Below, in pieces: positions 1 to 6,809 of a stretch of 62,406 nt of DNA. The stretch's first letter is position 1, and each line of letters starts with the position of its first letter. The position numbers and the translations under genes are program-made. Source of the DNA: Methanogenium marinum (GTDB lineage: Archaea > Halobacteriota > Methanomicrobia > Methanomicrobiales > Methanomicrobiaceae); contig NZ_JAKELO010000001.1 in assembly GCF_028912405.1 (NCBI RefSeq), forward strand, positions 1 through 62,406. The letters run 5' to 3'. The notes beneath the pieces are model-generated. The model had not been told where the DNA came from. It worked only from the letters and a program-made list of their open reading frames with translations, and ran no database searches.

Positions 1-543
1 AGAATGAAGATTGCACCGGAATCCGGCAGCGCAAAAGTGCTGGATCTGATGGGCAAACCATCCCCTGAGATATTTGAGGACTTTCTGAAACGGGCCCGGG
101 ATATCGCCTTAAAAGAGGGAATTCCACTGAAAATAAATCCATATATCATCGCCGGGCATCCTGGTGAAGAGAAACCTGAAACAGAAGAGACCATAGATTT
201 TCTCATTAAAAACAAATTACATGGCAACCAGATTCAGATGTTTACCCCCACTCCCCTGACCCGCTCTACGGCGATGTATTATCTGGGATATGATCCTATT
301 ACCGAAGATATTACCCCTGCAGAGCATGATGTAAAACGTCTGGAAGAAAGAAAGCTTCAGATTGTCAACCGGGACATCAGTATAAAGAAACTGAGTGCAA
401 GGGAACAGAATGCAAAAATGGAGATACGCAGCAAGTATCCTAATGCAGTCAAATCCGAAAAGAGCATGCCATCTCTGATGAAAAAACCAAGCGGGAATAA
501 GACCCCTGCACGTCCAAAACCGGCGAGAAAACCCAGACGTTAG
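1..543 (+). CDS. YgiQ-like radical SAM protein, C-terminal part (cut by window edge)
   Basis: The frame is open from the first base, so the gene starts upstream of the window and its radical SAM cysteine motif is not visible. What remains is the C-terminal half of the TIM-barrel, with the stretch KIAPESGS and, soon after, LDLMGKP, a signature I associate with the YgiQ family of uncharacterised radical SAM proteins. The segment PYIIAGHPGE also fits. The last 50 residues are rich in Lys, Pro and Arg and look disordered. The substrate of YgiQ proteins is unknown to me. No partner gene follows on this strand for 330 bases. Confidence 0.8.
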   Translation, partial: RMKIAPESGSAKVLDLMGKPSPEIFEDFLKRARDIALKEGIPLKINPYIIAGHPGEEKPETEETIDFLIKNKLHGNQIQMFTPTPLTRSTAMYYLGYDPITEDITPAEHDVKRLEERKLQIVNRDISIKKLSAREQNAKMEIRSKYPNAVKSEKSMPSLMKKPSGNKTPARPKPARKPRR

Positions 544-732
544 GTGAGTATTTCAGACATCCGGGAACATAATCATACAACCCAATGATCACCTGTTACC
601 GGGCAATCATTGGCAACACTGAATTTTTTCGCTCGTTCTCCACTATTTTTTATCCATTTCCTGACTGAATGAAAAATTCTTTCATATGGTGTCTTCATCA
701 CTCAAATATCCATTCTATCGGCACAATGTGAT

Positions 733-746
733 GGAAGGCACATTCC
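733..746 (+). promoter_or_regulatory. NrpR operator, GGAA-N6-TTCC
   Basis: The sequence GGAAGGCACATTCC matches the methanogen nitrogen operator GGAA-N6-TTCC exactly. The dyad extends one step on each side to ATGGAA/TTCCAT (731-748). It sits about 10 bases upstream of a TATA-like TTATAAAA (757-764). NrpR binding to this consensus is established in methanogens, and two NrpR-family genes are in this window. Repression of the glutamate synthase operon under nitrogen excess is inferred. Confidence 0.75.
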
Positions 747-756
747 ATCGATCATG

Positions 757-764
757 TTATAAAA
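757..764 (+). promoter_or_regulatory. TATA box of the glutamate synthase operon
   Basis: TTATAAAA lies 11 bases downstream of the NrpR-type dyad. An archaeal promoter of this kind would start transcription about 25 bases further on, near 785-790. The operator would then cover the BRE side of the promoter, where a bound repressor could block TFB/TBP recruitment. Confidence 0.45.
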
Positions 765-874
765 CTATGTTATTATCTAGGATAGATTGCATACAATAAA
801 GGGCAACCGGACCCTTGGTCTGGAAAAAGTTCAAATCATATACCACAGATCTCTCTAAAAAATGTGTGATGAAA

Positions 875-1921
875 ATGTGCGGAATTATCAGCGTCATCGA
901 TAAAAAGAAAAATCCAATGGACGGTACAGCAGTCAGAGAAGCACTCTCCATTATGAATGAAAGGGGTAATGGCGAAGGATCAGGATATGCAGTCTATGGC
1001 GCATTCCCGGAATTTGCGGATTACTATGCTATCCACGTATTTTATGACGATCTTATCGGGCCAAAAACAGCAGTCGAAGAAGAACTGGAAAAAGTGGGCA
1101 CCATAAAGCATGATGAAGAGATCCCGACGTTTGAACAACCCAACCTAAAAAAACGGCACATCCCATGGAGATATTTCTTTCAGCCAAATGTCTCAGCCCT
1201 CGGCACAACGGCGTCTGAAGAAGACATCCTTGTCTACCTTATGAAAAAGGTCAATACCACCATTCCCGGGGCGCTGATTTACTCCACCGGCAAAAATATT
1301 GCCATCTTCAAGGCAGCAGGCTGGCCGGAGGATGTGGCCAATTTCTATCGCATTCAGGATTATGAAGGATACATCTGGCTTTCACACAACCGGTACCCAA
1401 CCAATACCGCAGGGTGGTGGGGAGGCGCCCACCCGTTTAATCTGCTTGACTGGAGTGTCGTACATAACGGTGAAATCACATCATACGGGACAAACAAGCG
1501 ATATCTGGAGGGAAATGGCTACGTATGCACCATGCATACCGATACCGAAGTGGTTGCATACTTAACGGATCTTCTCCAGAGACAGCACGAACTTCCGCCA
1601 GAACTGGCATTCAAAGCACTTGCACCCCCATTCTGGGACGAAATTGACAGAATGCCGGAAAAGGAACGGGAACTCAATACTGCCCTGAGAATGACATACG
1701 GCCCTGCCATGATGAACGGGCCGTTTGCTATTGTTGTGGCAAGTTCAGAAGGCATTGCAGGAATTACCGACAGAATCAAACTTCGTCCCCTTGTTGCAGC
1801 AGAAAAAGGAGACCGCCTGTATCTCTCAAGTGAAGAGGCAGCAATCCACGTTATGGAGCCATCCCCTGACCGGGTATGGATGCCACGTGCCGGAGAACCA
1901 GTCATTGGGAGGGTATACTAA
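875..1921 (+). CDS. Glutamate synthase, class II glutamine amidotransferase subunit
   Basis: A stand-alone glutaminase module of archaeal-type glutamate synthase, 348 residues. It releases ammonia from glutamine and passes it to the synthase subunit encoded next. The start at ATG 875 is chosen because class II amidotransferases need Cys directly after the initiator Met (MCGIISV), and GTGAT at 866-870 is a fitting ribosome binding site. Visible family motifs are LSHNRYPTN, HPFNLLDWSVVHNGE and TMHTDTEVV, all typical of the Ntn-hydrolase fold. Its stop TAA overlaps the next start by one base (TAATG), so the two are translationally coupled. Bacterial GltB carries this as its N-terminal domain; here it is a separate protein. 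Confidence 0.9.
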   Translation: MCGIISVIDKKKNPMDGTAVREALSIMNERGNGEGSGYAVYGAFPEFADYYAIHVFYDDLIGPKTAVEEELEKVGTIKHDEEIPTFEQPNLKKRHIPWRYFFQPNVSALGTTASEEDILVYLMKKVNTTIPGALIYSTGKNIAIFKAAGWPEDVANFYRIQDYEGYIWLSHNRYPTNTAGWWGGAHPFNLLDWSVVHNGEITSYGTNKRYLEGNGYVCTMHTDTEVVAYLTDLLQRQHELPPELAFKALAPPFWDEIDRMPEKERELNTALRMTYGPAMMNGPFAIVVASSEGIAGITDRIKLRPLVAAEKGDRLYLSSEEAAIHVMEPSPDRVWMPRAGEPVIGRVY

Positions 1922-3438
1922 TGCCCATCGGAAGTGTCCCGCCAAAATATAAAGTGACCATTGACAAAGACCTCTGCATGCTCTGTGAACGGTGCATTGA
2001 AAACTGTCCCTACGGAACGTTTCGCCGCGAAGGCAACAAAATCCAGATATTTTCCCGTGCATGCACTGGTTGCCACCGCTGTATCGCCATGTGCCCGCGT
2101 GACGCCATCAGCCTTCAGGAAAAACCAATCGATTACCGTTCACACCCGGTATGGTCGCGGGAAGCCCGCGAAGCAATCTATAACCAGGCACAGACAGGGA
2201 AGATTGTTTTGACCGGAATGGGAAATGCTCTCAATGTGCCGCAAATATTTGACCGCCTCCTTCTGGATGCCTGCCAGGTCACCAATCCATCCATCGACCC
2301 GCTCCGCGAACCAATGGAACTCAGAACCTATATCGGGAAAAAACCCAGGAAACTTACCATTGACAAAACACCGGAAGGGGACATAGACCTTGTCACAAAA
2401 CTGGCACCTAACCTGAAGTGTGAAACCCCGATTATGATCGCCCACATGAGTTATGGCGCTATATCACTCAACGCTCAGTTGTCACTGGCACGCGGGGCGG
2501 CCGAAGAGAAGACATTCATGGGCACCGGAGAAGGCGGACTGCACGAATCCCTGTATCCGTACCAGGACAACATGATTGTACAGATTGCATCCGGGCGTTT
2601 TGGTGTTGACATCGATTATCTCGAACGTGGTGCGGCAATTGAAATAAAAATCGGGCAGGGAGCAAAACCCGGAATCGGCGGCCACCTTCCGGGAGAAAAA
2701 GTCGATGAGAGTGTATCAAAGACACGAATGATCCCACCCTTCAGCGATGCAATCAGCCCTGCCCCCCATCATGACATCTATTCCATTGAGGATTTGTCTC
2801 AGCTTGTCCGAAGCCTGAAGGAGGCAACGGAATGGAAAAAACCCGTATTTGTAAAAATTGCCGCCGTCCACAATGTCGCTGCCATTGCTGCAGGAATTGC
2901 ACGATCATCTGCGGATGCTGTTGTTATTGACGGATTCCGCGGAGGCACAGGAACTGCCCCCCGTGTATTCCGTGACCATGTGGGAATACCCATTGAAGCC
3001 GCCATCGCTGCCGTTGATGCAAAACTCAACGAACAGGGCATACGAAATGAAGTCTCCGTCATCGCATCCGGCGGTATCCGTGACAGTGCTGATGTAACAA
3101 AGGCGATAGCACTTGGTGCGGATTCCGTCTACATCGGTACAGCTGCGCTGGTGTCTCTGGGATGCAGAGTATGTGGGAACTGTTACCGTGGCCTCTGTCC
3201 TTGGGGTATTGCAACACAGCGCGAAGACCTCACGGCACGGATTGACCCTGATATCATGTATAAAAACGTGTCAAACCTGATACACGGCTGGACGCTTGAA
3301 ATATCAGAACTAATGGGTGCTGCAGGCATTAACTCCATTGAAAGTCTGCGGGGAAACCGCGACCGCCTCAGGGGATACATGCTGGATGAAAACATCCTCT
3401 CAGTCCTTGACGTGAAGACCGTCGGAGCTGATGTATGA
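1921..3438 (+). CDS. Glutamate synthase, FMN/Fe-S synthase subunit with N-terminal ferredoxin domain
   Basis: The catalytic subunit (505 residues) makes glutamate from 2-oxoglutarate and ammonia on FMN. Residues about 14-60 form a ferredoxin domain with two CxxCxxCxxxCP-type cysteine sets (CMLCERCIENCP and CTGCHRCIAMCP). The rest is the FMN TIM-barrel, with GGTGTAPRVFRDH near residue 340 and the 3Fe-4S loop CRVCGNCYRGLCPWG near residue 418. The start is ATG 1921; an upstream in-frame ATG at 1876 lies inside the previous gene. The fused ferredoxin domain is a logical entry point for electrons from the FrhB-like protein encoded two genes downstream. It overlaps the next gene by four bases. Confidence 0.92.
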   Translation: MPIGSVPPKYKVTIDKDLCMLCERCIENCPYGTFRREGNKIQIFSRACTGCHRCIAMCPRDAISLQEKPIDYRSHPVWSREAREAIYNQAQTGKIVLTGMGNALNVPQIFDRLLLDACQVTNPSIDPLREPMELRTYIGKKPRKLTIDKTPEGDIDLVTKLAPNLKCETPIMIAHMSYGAISLNAQLSLARGAAEEKTFMGTGEGGLHESLYPYQDNMIVQIASGRFGVDIDYLERGAAIEIKIGQGAKPGIGGHLPGEKVDESVSKTRMIPPFSDAISPAPHHDIYSIEDLSQLVRSLKEATEWKKPVFVKIAAVHNVAAIAAGIARSSADAVVIDGFRGGTGTAPRVFRDHVGIPIEAAIAAVDAKLNEQGIRNEVSVIASGGIRDSADVTKAIALGADSVYIGTAALVSLGCRVCGNCYRGLCPWGIATQREDLTARIDPDIMYKNVSNLIHGWTLEISELMGAAGINSIESLRGNRDRLRGYMLDENILSVLDVKTVGADV

Positions 3439-4187
3439 TGAAAAAAACCCTGACAATCGATGCAAAAGGCATGCACTATACTCCTCTTAACAAAGAAATA
3501 CGTGCAGCAATAAAGGATGGCGTAACAGAAATCATTCTTGAAAATATCAATGGCCAGCGGTTTATCGGAAACGGCCTCCGTGGCAAAGATTTGACGATCA
3601 TCATCAATGGAGTTCCCGGCGGAGACCTCTGCATGTTCATGTCAGGCCCGACCTGCATTGTACATGCAAACGCTGAACACGCCCCCGGAAACACCATGGA
3701 CCGTGGTAAAATTTACATCCACGGAACCGCAGGCGATGCGGTTGCCCATTCCATGCGTGGCGGAGAGGTGTATGTGCGTGACAGCATCGGATACCGTGGG
3801 GGGATCCACATGAAGGAATACAAGGATAAATGCCCGGTCCTTGTCGTCGGTGAATATGCCCGTGCATTTCTGGGAGAATATATGGCCGGAGGCATTCTCA
3901 TTGTCCTTGGACGGGGAAAGGACCAACCTCCAGTTGATGAACGGGGCGTGGGAACAGGCATCCACGGGGGGGAACTCTACATACGGGGAGAGGTGCCCGA
4001 CCATCTCCTGGGCATCGGTGCAGAGAAAAAACCCTTCACCGAAGACGACCGGGAAAAAATCCGTCCGTATATTGAAAAATACTGCCGGGAATTCGGGGTG
4101 GATGAGCCAGAATTATTCAGTGATGAATACGTACATATCGGGCCTTCCAGTGCCCGGCCGTTTGCAGGAAAATATTGCTGGGAGTGA
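3435..4187 (+). CDS. Glutamate synthase, GXGXG (beta-helix) subunit
   Basis: This 250-residue protein is the stand-alone version of the C-terminal right-handed beta-helix domain of bacterial GltB. Repeated glycine-spaced turns are visible (NGLRGKDL, GDAVAHSMRGGEVYV, GGIHMKEY, GTGIHGGELYIRG), which is the GXGXG pattern. In bacterial GltB the domain is structural and holds the glutaminase and synthase parts together; the same role is inferred here. A closely related fold occurs as FwdC in formylmethanofuran dehydrogenase, but the position in this operon favours glutamate synthase. It starts at ATG 3435 (or 3438), overlapping the upstream stop. Confidence 0.88.
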   Translation: MMKKTLTIDAKGMHYTPLNKEIRAAIKDGVTEIILENINGQRFIGNGLRGKDLTIIINGVPGGDLCMFMSGPTCIVHANAEHAPGNTMDRGKIYIHGTAGDAVAHSMRGGEVYVRDSIGYRGGIHMKEYKDKCPVLVVGEYARAFLGEYMAGGILIVLGRGKDQPPVDERGVGTGIHGGELYIRGEVPDHLLGIGAEKKPFTEDDREKIRPYIEKYCREFGVDEPELFSDEYVHIGPSSARPFAGKYCWE

Positions 4188-4193
4188 GAAAAA

Positions 4194-5231
4194 ATGCCAG
4201 GAAAAAATTATCAGAACCTGAAAGAAGAGGTCTGGGACACCGGCATCTGTTCCGGGTGCGGTGCATGCGTTGCCGTATGTCCGGCAGACGCCATCATATT
4301 CACCCACGATGAAAACATAGATTCACCTGTCCAGACGGGGTATTGTAAGGAAGTAACAGACAATGTGCCATGTGGGGCATGTTACGCTGTCTGCCCACGG
4401 ACCGCGGCACAAGAGACAGCCCGGATGGAAAAGACCGGTCTGGGCGAATATACAGACATCTTTGCTGCTCACGCGGGGTTTGATGTCGAGAAACGACAGA
4501 GCGGGGGTGCCGTAACGGCAATTCTCGCGAACGCCCTTGAAGAAGGACTTGTCGATGCCGTAATAACGGTAACAGCAGACCCGTGGACACAGAAACCAGA
4601 GTCCGTTATTATCACAAAGACAGAAGCATTGGTTGCAACGGCAGGCAGCAGATATGCCTGGTGGGTCCCCACGCTGGCAGCGCTGAAATCTGCTGTTGTC
4701 ACACAGAAGATTGAACGAATTGCAATTGTCGGCGTTCCCTGTGCTGTGTCTGCTGCACGGATGATGAAGACGTCAGACCATGATCTGCTCAGGCCGTTTG
4801 GGCGGGCCATTCGCCTTATAGTCGGGCTGTTCTGTACGGAAACATTCGACTATGAGATGCTCATCAAAGATAAAATAATTCGTGAGATGTCAATTGAACC
4901 CTGGCAGATAGCAAAACTGGATGTGCGGGGTAAACTAATAATTGAAACCACGGATAAGGCCGTCAGGGAGATACCACTACGTGACCTTGAAGACTGTGTT
5001 CGAAAAGGATGCCATGCATGTGGTGACATGACCGCTGTTGATGCAGACATATCTGCGGGTTCAGTCGGAAGTCCTGATGGCGAAACGACTCTCATTGTCA
5101 GGACTCCTATTGGAGTTGGATTTATTGATCATGCAACAGAGACCGGGAGACTGGTAATTGAAAAAGATGCATGCGATCTCAAGGGCATCATACATCTTTC
5201 ACAGAAAAAATCCGAACGAATCCACACATAA
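4194..5231 (+). CDS. FrhB/FpoF-family F420-interacting iron-sulfur flavoprotein of the glutamate synthase operon
   Basis: A coenzyme F420 hydrogenase/dehydrogenase beta-subunit family protein of 345 residues. Residues about 18-65 carry ferredoxin-type clusters (CSGCGACVAVCP and CGACYAVCP). The FrhB body follows, with GVPCAVSAARMM, GLFCTE and CRKGCHACGD-type motifs in the C-terminal half that bind FAD and a 4Fe-4S cluster. The family oxidises or reduces F420. Located six bases after the glutamate synthase GXGXG gene, behind a GGAGTGAG site, it is the likely electron donor module and would replace the NADPH-dependent GltD. An F420H2-dependent glutamate synthase is therefore predicted; the assignment is inference from family and operon. 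Confidence 0.85.
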   Translation: MPGKNYQNLKEEVWDTGICSGCGACVAVCPADAIIFTHDENIDSPVQTGYCKEVTDNVPCGACYAVCPRTAAQETARMEKTGLGEYTDIFAAHAGFDVEKRQSGGAVTAILANALEEGLVDAVITVTADPWTQKPESVIITKTEALVATAGSRYAWWVPTLAALKSAVVTQKIERIAIVGVPCAVSAARMMKTSDHDLLRPFGRAIRLIVGLFCTETFDYEMLIKDKIIREMSIEPWQIAKLDVRGKLIIETTDKAVREIPLRDLEDCVRKGCHACGDMTAVDADISAGSVGSPDGETTLIVRTPIGVGFIDHATETGRLVIEKDACDLKGIIHLSQKKSERIHT

Positions 5232-5233
5232 TC

Positions 5234-5240
5234 TTTTTTT
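5234..5240 (+). terminator. T-run terminator after the glutamate synthase operon
   Basis: Seven consecutive T residues lie two bases after the stop codon of the FrhB-like gene, as expected for archaeal intrinsic termination. The HTH-less NrpR gene downstream then needs its own promoter; the gap 5241-5347 holds an AT-rich stretch and the 10-base palindrome CTGTTAACAG (5288-5297). Confidence 0.4.
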
Positions 5241-5347
5241 GTTTGATAGTTCAAAATAAGAAGTACATATTTTTCCGGACGATGTAACTGTTAACAGCAT
5301 CATTCTCTGGATTACCCCGTATCAACCAGAGGTCTGAGACAATAACT

Positions 5348-6094
5348 ATGAAACACCTAAAATTTGTCAATCATCGCATCGATGAATATGCCCTTCAGGT
5401 AACATACGATCCGGCAACCGACAACGGCAAAGTGATCTTTAATCTCACCCTGATTAAAGAGGAAGATCGCATTTATGCAGTTGATATCATTCACCAGTCC
5501 CATAAAGCGGGTATCTGTGTCAGTGATCGTATGCTCATCACTGACGCGGGTGAACAGATAGGGGATAAAACAATACCAACGGGATACTGCGGCATTGTAA
5601 CGATGTGCAGCATTACCCTTGATGCAATATTGCTGAGAAACGGCATTCCCATTAATCCCATTGGCGGAGGGTTACTGGAGATAAAAGATCACGTGCCCCG
5701 CAGGTTTACCTCTCTGATACGCTATGATGCAACAACGATTGATCCAACGCAGGTGATGATCGACCAGGGCTCCACCGGCATCAGCGGAGTTATTCAGTCG
5801 GGGAACGGCAGCATCCTTGCAAATATACGGGAATCGCATATGGCGGCAGAACCACTCCTTTATGAAATTCTCGACCTGTTTGGAACGGTAGGTTTTACCG
5901 GCATTCTGGACGTGGGCAGGCCGAACAGACCCATGTTTGGTGTTCCCGTCACAACGAACTATCAGGGTATTGTGATGATCGGCGGAGCAAATCCGGTGGC
6001 AGCATTTATCGAATCAGGACGGTGGGCGGAGACGACAGCAATGAAAGGGCTGATTCCGGTGTCACGGCTGGTTCACATTGATGATATTGAGTAG
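5348..6094 (+). CDS. NrpR-domain protein without HTH (NrpRII-like)
   Basis: This 248-residue protein is a single NrpR regulatory domain (formerly DUF128) with no DNA-binding part. It aligns by eye with the C-terminal two thirds of the HTH-containing NrpR at 10065-11030: both have a GxxSxTxDxx-like core (CSITLDAILLRNGIP here, CSITMDGVLQNNGIG there), IRYDATTIDPTQ versus IRYKGTTIDPLQ, and a terminal GLIPVS/GIIPFS. NrpR senses 2-oxoglutarate and controls nitrogen genes in methanogens. In some lineages the two NrpR domains occur as separate proteins (NrpRI with HTH, NrpRII without) that act together. That arrangement is inferred here, with this protein as the corepressor partner. Confidence 0.85.
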   Translation: MKHLKFVNHRIDEYALQVTYDPATDNGKVIFNLTLIKEEDRIYAVDIIHQSHKAGICVSDRMLITDAGEQIGDKTIPTGYCGIVTMCSITLDAILLRNGIPINPIGGGLLEIKDHVPRRFTSLIRYDATTIDPTQVMIDQGSTGISGVIQSGNGSILANIRESHMAAEPLLYEILDLFGTVGFTGILDVGRPNRPMFGVPVTTNYQGIVMIGGANPVAAFIESGRWAETTAMKGLIPVSRLVHIDDIE

Positions 6095-6166
6095 ATAATT
6101 ATTTGGGAGCACCAATGTGTTTCCCGCTTTTTGTTGGGGTGAACTGTTTTTTACACCATGAACACC

Positions 6167-6192
6167 ATCCGTGCACCAGCTGGTGCACGGAT
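6167..6192. repeat. Perfect 26-base palindrome with ATCCGTGCAC arms
   Basis: The two halves meet at CAGCTG with no spacer, and every base of the 26 pairs with its partner. The outer ten bases, ATCCGTGCAC, recur at 6425-6434 and, inverted, at 6451-6460. Such a spacer-free dyad suits binding by a symmetric dimer better than an RNA hairpin, which would need an unpaired loop. Confidence 0.85.
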
Positions 6193-6424
6193 AGAAATGG
6201 CTATTTTTATCTTAATTTTGTATTAGACATGATTATGACGTTTATCCCATTAACCGTGCACCACATCCGGTATCAGACAGACATACAGACAAACACAGAC
6301 AAACAAAGAAGAAACCGGATTGCTGAATGATATTGGATTCTGGTGCACACTTCTCATAATATCTGTACATATATCTATATTACTACCTTATTTATGGAAA
6401 CAAAGAGCGATAATCCCGTATTTT

Positions 6425-6475
6425 ATCCGTGCACTTTTGCCTGAATTGTGGTGCACGGATGGTGCAATAGTGCAC
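6425..6475. repeat. Second ATCCGTGCAC inverted pair plus extra GTGCAC
   Basis: ATCCGTGCAC (6425-6434) and its inverse GTGCACGGAT (6451-6460) are separated by 16 bases, with a further GTGCAC at 6470-6475. Isolated GTGCAC copies also occur at 6256-6261 and 6343-6348. These repeat the arms of the palindrome at 6167-6192. Confidence 0.8.
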
Positions 6476-6558
6476 GTTTAATTTTTTTTAGTCAATCCCT
6501 GCATGTGTCTGGCATCATCATCTGGTATTTGTCATCCGGTCTTTCCTCCGGTCTGTCT

Positions 6559-6603
6559 CATCCGTGCCATCCGTGCCATCCATGCCATCCATGCCATCCG
6601 TGC
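6559..6603. repeat. Five tandem 9-base units, CATCCGTGC/CATCCATGC
   Basis: Units run G,G,A,A,G at the sixth base (CATCCGTGC or CATCCATGC), followed by a partial CATCGG. The unit shares CATCCGTGC with the arms of the palindrome at 6167, so the tandem array may have grown from the same motif. The length is a multiple of three only by chance; no credible protein reads through it. Confidence 0.85.
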
Positions 6604-6718
6604 CATCGGTATAGCCATGGAACACTAGCGGATCTCGCGATACCATGAGGCCGGAGACGTTCTGGAGACTGGGAATGCCTTTGTCGGTACATCATGGTGC
6701 CATGATAAATATTTAGAC

Positions 6719-6798
6719 GGGTTATAACCAGGCAAAAAGTGGCATTTTCAATGGGTTATAACCCACCCAAAACATACATTTATGCCGGGTTATAACCC
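6719..6798 (+). promoter_or_regulatory. Three GGGTTATAACC(C/A) palindromes at exact 34-base spacing
   Basis: Twelve-base palindromes lie at 6719-6730, 6753-6764 and 6787-6798. The first ends in A instead of C; the other two are perfect. Their starts are exactly 34 bases apart, with unrelated 22-base spacers. Each contains TTATAA, so a TATA box is embedded, and the last lies 11 bases before the AAA ATPase start. Autoregulatory operators overlapping the promoter are the simplest reading. Confidence 0.75.
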
Positions 6799-6809
6799 AC
6801 CATAGCAAT

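Larger units (their letters stand above)
544..874 (+). other. Leader and promoter region of the glutamate synthase operon
   Basis: This 331-base gap holds no credible gene. It contains the NrpR-type operator at 733-746, a TATA-like box at 757-764 and a presumed untranslated leader of about 85 bases before the first gene. A GTGAT ribosome binding site lies at 866-870. A TTG-started extension of the downstream frame (from 815) is open here, but it would place 20 residues before the catalytic N-terminal cysteine and is rejected. Confidence 0.6.
6095..6809. other. Repeat-rich 715-base non-coding region before the AAA ATPase
   Basis: I see no convincing gene. From left to right it holds a perfect 26-base palindrome with ATCCGTGCAC arms (6167-6192), seven copies of GTGCAC between 6171 and 6475, an ACAGACAA-like low-complexity stretch (about 6273-6310), five 9-base tandem units (6559-6603) and three GGGTTATAACC palindromes (6719-6798). 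Short open frames here, such as one encoding repeated His-Pro-Cys at 6448-6648, are by-products of the repeats. Confidence 0.7.

Noticed and set aside
815..874. TTG-started N-terminal extension of the glutaminase subunit
   Set aside because: It would bury the catalytic Cys that must follow the initiator Met; the ATG at 875 with GTGAT upstream fits the enzyme class.
5288..5297. CTGTTAACAG palindrome before the HTH-less NrpR gene as an NrpR operator
   Set aside because: It does not fit GGAA-N6-TTCC. It may bind another protein, but I see no further support.
6103..6330. 75-codon plus-strand frame after the HTH-less NrpR gene
   Set aside because: It spans the 26-base palindrome and the ACAGAC low-complexity stretch and has no recognisable protein features.
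6448..6648. Open frame encoding repeated His-Pro-Cys
   Set aside because: It is produced by the 9-base tandem repeats and has no ribosome binding site or family resemblance.
6719..6798. CRISPR-like array
   Set aside because: Only three 12-base palindromes with 22-base spacers; too short for CRISPR repeats and no cas genes are present. Better explained as operators.
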